NCBI GenBank assembly: GCA_017472225.1
Contig: JAFUQS010000044.1
Coordinates: 1 to 50,083, forward strand
DNA length: 50,083 nucleotides
From: Clostridia bacterium
GTDB lineage: Bacteria > Bacillota > Clostridia > Oscillospirales > Acutalibacteraceae
Reading direction: 5' to 3'
The translations under genes and the position numbers were made by a program. A model generated the notes under the pieces. The model worked only from the letters and a program-made list of their open reading frames with translations, made no database searches and had not been told where the DNA came from. This document shows, one piece after another, positions 41,201-47,200 of the stretch (the stretch's first letter is position 1; each line of letters starts with the position of its first letter).

Positions 41201-44200
41201 TATGTTGCGAGAATTTCTACAAAGTAGAAGATGTAGTTAACAACAACCTTAAGGAAGATTTCCATGTCGTAACCGTATTCGCTTGCCCATTCAATTGTGC
41301 CTGCCTGTTCTGCAGCGTATGTCCATGCAACAACATCATCTGTGCCTGTTGTTACCCATGTACCGAAGGAACGACGTGCACCTTCGTTACCCTTAAGAAG
41401 GTTTGCGGGGATCGGATTTACGCCTGCGCCATAGATCTCTACACGCTCGTCATTAAGCTGTTCGAGCATTGTGTATGTTGAACCGTCGTCAGGATCAGTG
41501 AGCTCGTTACCGTCGCTGTCAGTTGCAGCAGTGGTGTTGAGGTAGCTGAGGATTGCGTCAAGACCGAGACCACGAAGAAGCGGAAGCAGTGTATCAGCAA
41601 AGCCGTCTTCACCTTCAATATTAAGTGTATCAAAGAGCTTAACAGCCTTATTTGAGTCAGCACCGAAGAAGATAGCTTCAAGGATGTCGCCAAGACCGCC
41701 GATGATCTCCCAGAGGCAGGTGATGAAGTAGCTTACCTTGCCGTAGAAGTTGTCACCATAGTTGCCCATAGCTGTTACATTGTCAAAGTTCCATGACCAT
41801 GCACCGTCAATCTTAGTCTCAGTATAGACTGCCTTAAGTGTATACTTAGTCCAGATTTCGTTGCCGTCTTCGTCAACCTTAACCTTGCCGTCCTCGTCAA
41901 GTTCGGGTTCAGCAAATGATTCAAGGTGTTCGAATGCGCTGAGATATTCAGCGTCTACTGATTTGCCATCAGCATCCACAGTCTTATAAGTGTAAACGAA
42001 CTTACCGTCTTTCTTTTCCTGGATGTATGTGCTTGCAATCAGCTTCATTGTGGGGCTTTCAAGGTTGTCTTCAGTAACAACGTTACCGTCAGCATCCTTA
42101 ATCTGTTCGCCCTTATCGTTGAGCTTATCCTGCTGAGCATATGCAAGCTTAGCGCTACCGTCTTCGTTGAGAACAACGTTGCCGTGCTCGTCATATTCAT
42201 AAGCCTGATAGCCGTGAGCTGCAGAAATGTCAGCCCATGTGAGGTCACGTGTTTCGCCGTCAACTGTGATCTGACCTGTAGCAGCATCGAAGTTTTCAAG
42301 TCCGTATGCCATGTACTGGCGAAGACCGCCGTTTTCAGCTGCATTCTTATAAACGCTGATAGCTGTGATGTCAATACCTGCATCTGCTACGATGGGCAGG
42401 AAGTCACCGATGCTGCCGCCGAAGAGACCGCCGAGCAGGTTAACGATAGTTGTCATTATTTCATCAGTGAATGCAAAGCTTTCAACGAGCTTTGTAAGCA
42501 CTTCATAGAGTGTTGCACCGCCCTCAAGCTCAATGCCGAGACTTGAAAGGTCGAGAATATTCTGTGAAGTGAGAATATCAATAACGTCGGGAAGTGCCTT
42601 CTTAAGCACTGCGTCGAAGCTGTCGAGTGTGTCGCCTACTTCTTCCTTTGTGAAGAGAGGAGTATCATTTTCATCAAGTGTGATGTTCAGCCAGTCATAG
42701 CCTGTGCTGTAGATACCGTATTTCTCCATGATTTCAGCGCTGTATTCCTCGTTACCCATTGTCTCATAGAACATTTCTACGCCTTCGCCGGGAACATAGT
42801 CTGTCAGCAGGTCAACAAGGATACCTACGATAATATCAACGCCTGTGCCGTTGTACTGCTTATCATCACCGATAAGAACAGGCTCCTTAGCACGCTTAGC
42901 AATATCTGTTACGATCTGACGGACTCTTGTCCAGTCGTCACGCATTTCGTCAGTGATTTCTTCACCGTCTTCAACAGTTGTGTACCAATCCATGAACGTA
43001 TCAGCAAATTCTACAATAAGCTCATCTGACATGATTGAACGCACGATTGTGATGAGTGCCTGACCGGGGTTACCGTGGAAGTATGTGAATGTGCCGCCAA
43101 CGCCTGTTACGTTTGAAGCTGCCTTTACATCAATGTTGTCTGAGCCGTAAGCTGCAAGTGCTGCAAAGTCAATGAAGTTAGAAACAACAACTTCACCGGC
43201 TGATGCATCTTCTTCACGAACCATACCTGTGATCATTTCATTGAGCATTAATTCAATATTAAGGAATTCGTCAAGAAGTGCTGCAATGTCAAGCTCGAGA
43301 GCTCTTGCAAGAATCGGGTCAACAATATCAAGAAGTGAAAGCACGGGTGCAATAAGGTTCTTAACAGCCTGAGCCAGGTTATTAGTCTTTTTGAATGCAC
43401 CTGATGCATCAACCTCAGTTGAGTCATATGAATACAGCAGATAAGCAATGTTGGGAAGCTTTGTAAGAAGAGCTGTAAGCGGGCTCTCAAGAATACCTAC
43501 ATTACCTGTTGCGTCATCACCTACAAGGAAGCCTCTGAGAGCTGTGAACAGAGGTGAAAGAGGTGAGTTAACTGTGGTCCAGTTTCTGCCTGTCTTGTTT
43601 GCTTCGGGGTCAATGCTGCCGTGAACATGGGTAAGATAATCAGTAGCTTTCATTGAAGCTGTGTAGTTTGTGCCGGCAATCTTAACACCGCCGTAACCGA
43701 GAGCTTCAATAAGCATTACAAGACCTGTGCTGTAACCCGGATTACCTTCAAGTGTAAGCTCGTCAAGAAGAGTAATATCCTGACCGCTGAAAATGAAGGA
43801 AAGGATGGGATCAAGAGGAGTGAGAAGTGTTTCAAGAGCGTCGAAGAATGTGTCGATCTTAACTTCTGCAGTCTCGTCACCTTTAAGCATATAGAACCAA
43901 TCAAATGTTTCGCCGTTAACATCAGCAGGAGCAGTTACATATGCCCATGAAAGAGTCTCAGCAGTAATTGAACTGTCTTCCTTCTGAGCTTCTGTCAGGC
44001 AATCCTGCAGCCATCTTGTGATAGCTGTGTTACCGTCAGCCTGTGCTGCCTTCCAGAAACCGTAAGGTCTTATATCAATGTCAAAGTCCGCAAGTGCTGT
44101 CAGCAGGTTTGCAAGGATGCCTTCACCGAGAAGACCGCCGAGAAGACCTGTGTCCATTACAGGAATCTTGTTGCCTGCATCGTCGAGAACATAGTCGCCG

Positions 44201-47200
44201 TTTTCGTCCTTCTCATATACAAGAACTTCATTTCCGTCCTCGTCCTTCTCAGTCTTCTGCTCGCCTGTACCAACGAGAAGAGTTACAAGAAGCTGCATTA
44301 CATCATTTGATGTGATAACATCAGCTACAACGTCTGCCAGATTATCGCCTTCTTCAATGTTCTTGAGAGGCTCGATGATGCCTGCCATATTTTCAGGAAG
44401 CATACCCTCAAGCATGGGAAGAACCATGGGGATAAGAGTGGGAAGAAGGTCCATAATAAGGTCGTCAATCGCCTTGATAGCTCTGTTGACCTTACCAACC
44501 ATAATCTTTTCATCTGTTGTGTCAAATACGCCTCCAGCAACAATTATTTCTTTGCCGTCAGCATAATATTTGCCGTCAGGTATGTCTGCGAGTGACTCGG
44601 AGAGATACTGACCTACAACGAATTTGCCTGCTGTTGTACCAATAGTCTTGAGAATTTCAAAACCACCGTCAGCATATGTGTCATTATAAGCATAGTATTC
44701 AGGTGTGTATTCATTAAGAAGTGAGATAAGAATTGCCACAACTGTGTCAGCCTGACCGTCGATGATGGGCAGGATTGTGTCAATAATTGTAACGCTTGAA
44801 GCAGATTCTTCTCCCGTATCTGTTGAAAGCATACCGTTAAGCATGGGAGCCAGCTTGTAGAACACGCCGTCGTTCATAAGCCAACGGAACAGTGCAAGCA
44901 ATACGTCACCTGTGTCAGGATTGAGGTGGTAGTTAATGAAGCTGCTCTGAGCACCTGTAACTGTCTTAACTGTCAGACTACCCATTGACATAATACGGTT
45001 AACGGGCATACCGAGGTCTACAGTACCGTGACCTGTACGGCTGTTATACTCAAACATTTCAAGCAGACCTGTGTTACAGCCCTTAGCGCCTGTGCTGAAG
45101 AGTGTCTGAGTGAGCATACCGGGCTTAGCATAGTAATATCCGTTTTCGTCAACGTAAACTTCCATTCTTGCCGTTGCTGTCCACTCATCGGGATGGCCGT
45201 CAGGATATGTCTCATTAAATTCTTCTATATCTATGTTGTACTGTTTTACATTTCCGTCCTTATCAACAAGGTCATAAATCTTATTACCATCTGCATCCAG
45301 GACATTTTTCTTCAGGAAGGCTACACGATCCTCTTCGGCCTTCGCCATTTCCGCATCGTAGTAGGCCTTATTCACTCTTGTTACCTGAAGGAGCATGTTG
45401 ATAACGCCTGCAAAGCCCTTATCGAGCTCGATACCCATATCTGTCAGCATACCGCCGAGAAGATCCCATACGCCGAGCTTATAAACACTGATACCACCAA
45501 AGAGGTCAATAAGGAAGTCGAGCTTGATGTTCTTGACCTTGGGAAGAATCTGGTTGTATTCAATAGCGCAAAGAAGGTTGGGAAGAAGTCCGAGAATTGT
45601 CTGAACGGGGTTAACGAAGAGCTGTGTTTCCATCCAGTAAATCAGGGGCTCAAGGATATAGCGCCAGAATGTTACACCGTAGCCTGTGATATAAGGTGTT
45701 GTGTCGCCGCCTTCAAGATAACCTGCGATCTTGGAAGCGTCTGTCATAGTTGAACCTGATCTGTAACCGTAGGGGTTTGTTGATGCGTTATAAGCAGTGA
45801 TACCAAGTAACTCATAGAGAGGCACAAGGAGTCTGTCATACAGGGGGTCACCGATGTTTTCAGCTATAGCATTAAGCTCGATACCGATGATGTCTGACTT
45901 AGCTCTGAGAGTTGAGCTTGTGTCGCAAAGGATTGTACCGAGAGGACCTGCAAGACCTGCAGAAGCAGCTGCAAATGAAGTGTAAAGGTCTGTGTTGTTT
46001 TCAACATGCCAGATTTCTTCCGGTGTGTATGTATCCCATGCATTGTCGGGAAGACCCTTACCTGCGCCTGACTGGCTGAAGTTTATTCTTACATCGTTAT
46101 CCCAGAATGATACGGTCTTTTCATTATCACCGTTACTAACGTTACCACTTTCGTTAAGTCTGGGAGCCTTAGCAAGGATTTCAAGAACCTTACTGTAGTC
46201 GTAATTTGAGCCGTAAAGTGAACCGTCATAGAACTTATACCAACGAACACCTGTCTGGCCGCATGAGTTGCCGTTCCAGTTTTCAGTGAACCAGTGAGGC
46301 ATAAGAGGAAGAGCACCACGAAGGTATTTGGGAAGCTTTACACCAACCTTACCGATAACTGCGATATCCATATCAAGGTCCATGATAACATTACCGAGAA
46401 TACCGCAAAGTGATATAAGCAGGTTCTGAACAGTACCGCCGTAAAGAAGACCCATAATCATATTAATGAGCATTTCACGAAGGTTCTGAACCTTATCACC
46501 CTTATATCTTGTGGTTTTGCTGCCATCAGGGTTGTTAAATGTGTATGTAATGCTCCATTCACCAAGAAGGCCCTTGCCTGTTTCAGCGTTAACTGTAAGA
46601 GCATCAAGGATTGAACCGAGGTCGTTTGAGATAAGCATATTATCAAACTTAGCAACCATTTCGTCCATGAGCACTTCAACACTGTCGTCTGAGCCTACTG
46701 CACCAAGACCGATACCAAGCTTGTTAATAAGCTCCTTAATTGTGTCATAATCGAGTTCGCCTACGCCCTTGACCCACATATATTCATAGAAGTCTCTGCC
46801 TGCGTAGTCGTCACGGCTGTTATATCTGTCAAACAGATAGTTAAGGATTGTCTTGTCGCCCTGAACACCGCCTTCAACCTTAGCGTATGTTCTCATCTGA
46901 GCAAGAGTATCCTTGAATTCCTGAGCCTTTGTTGAATAGGGAAGAACTAATTCATACATTGCTTCAAGCTCATCAAGAGTGTGAACCTCAGCATCTGTAT
47001 TTACAAATTCTTCTGCCTCAGGATTGTATGCGGGATCTCTTCTGAGGAAATTGAAAAGAGTACCCTGCTGAACTTCAAGAGCTTCTGTTGCTGAAACGAT
47101 AGCCTCAAAGTTATAATATGTAACATTGTTACCGCCTTCTGCGTAATAAGTCTTGATTCTGTCAAGCTGTTCATATACACGGTTAGCAGCACGACGCTTA

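Noticed and set aside
45028-45753. A 241-codon plus-strand open frame inside the giant gene
   Set aside because: It lies antisense to conserved repeat units, has no ribosome site and reads as low-complexity, cysteine-rich nonsense. The same holds for the many other antisense frames within 19144-49176.
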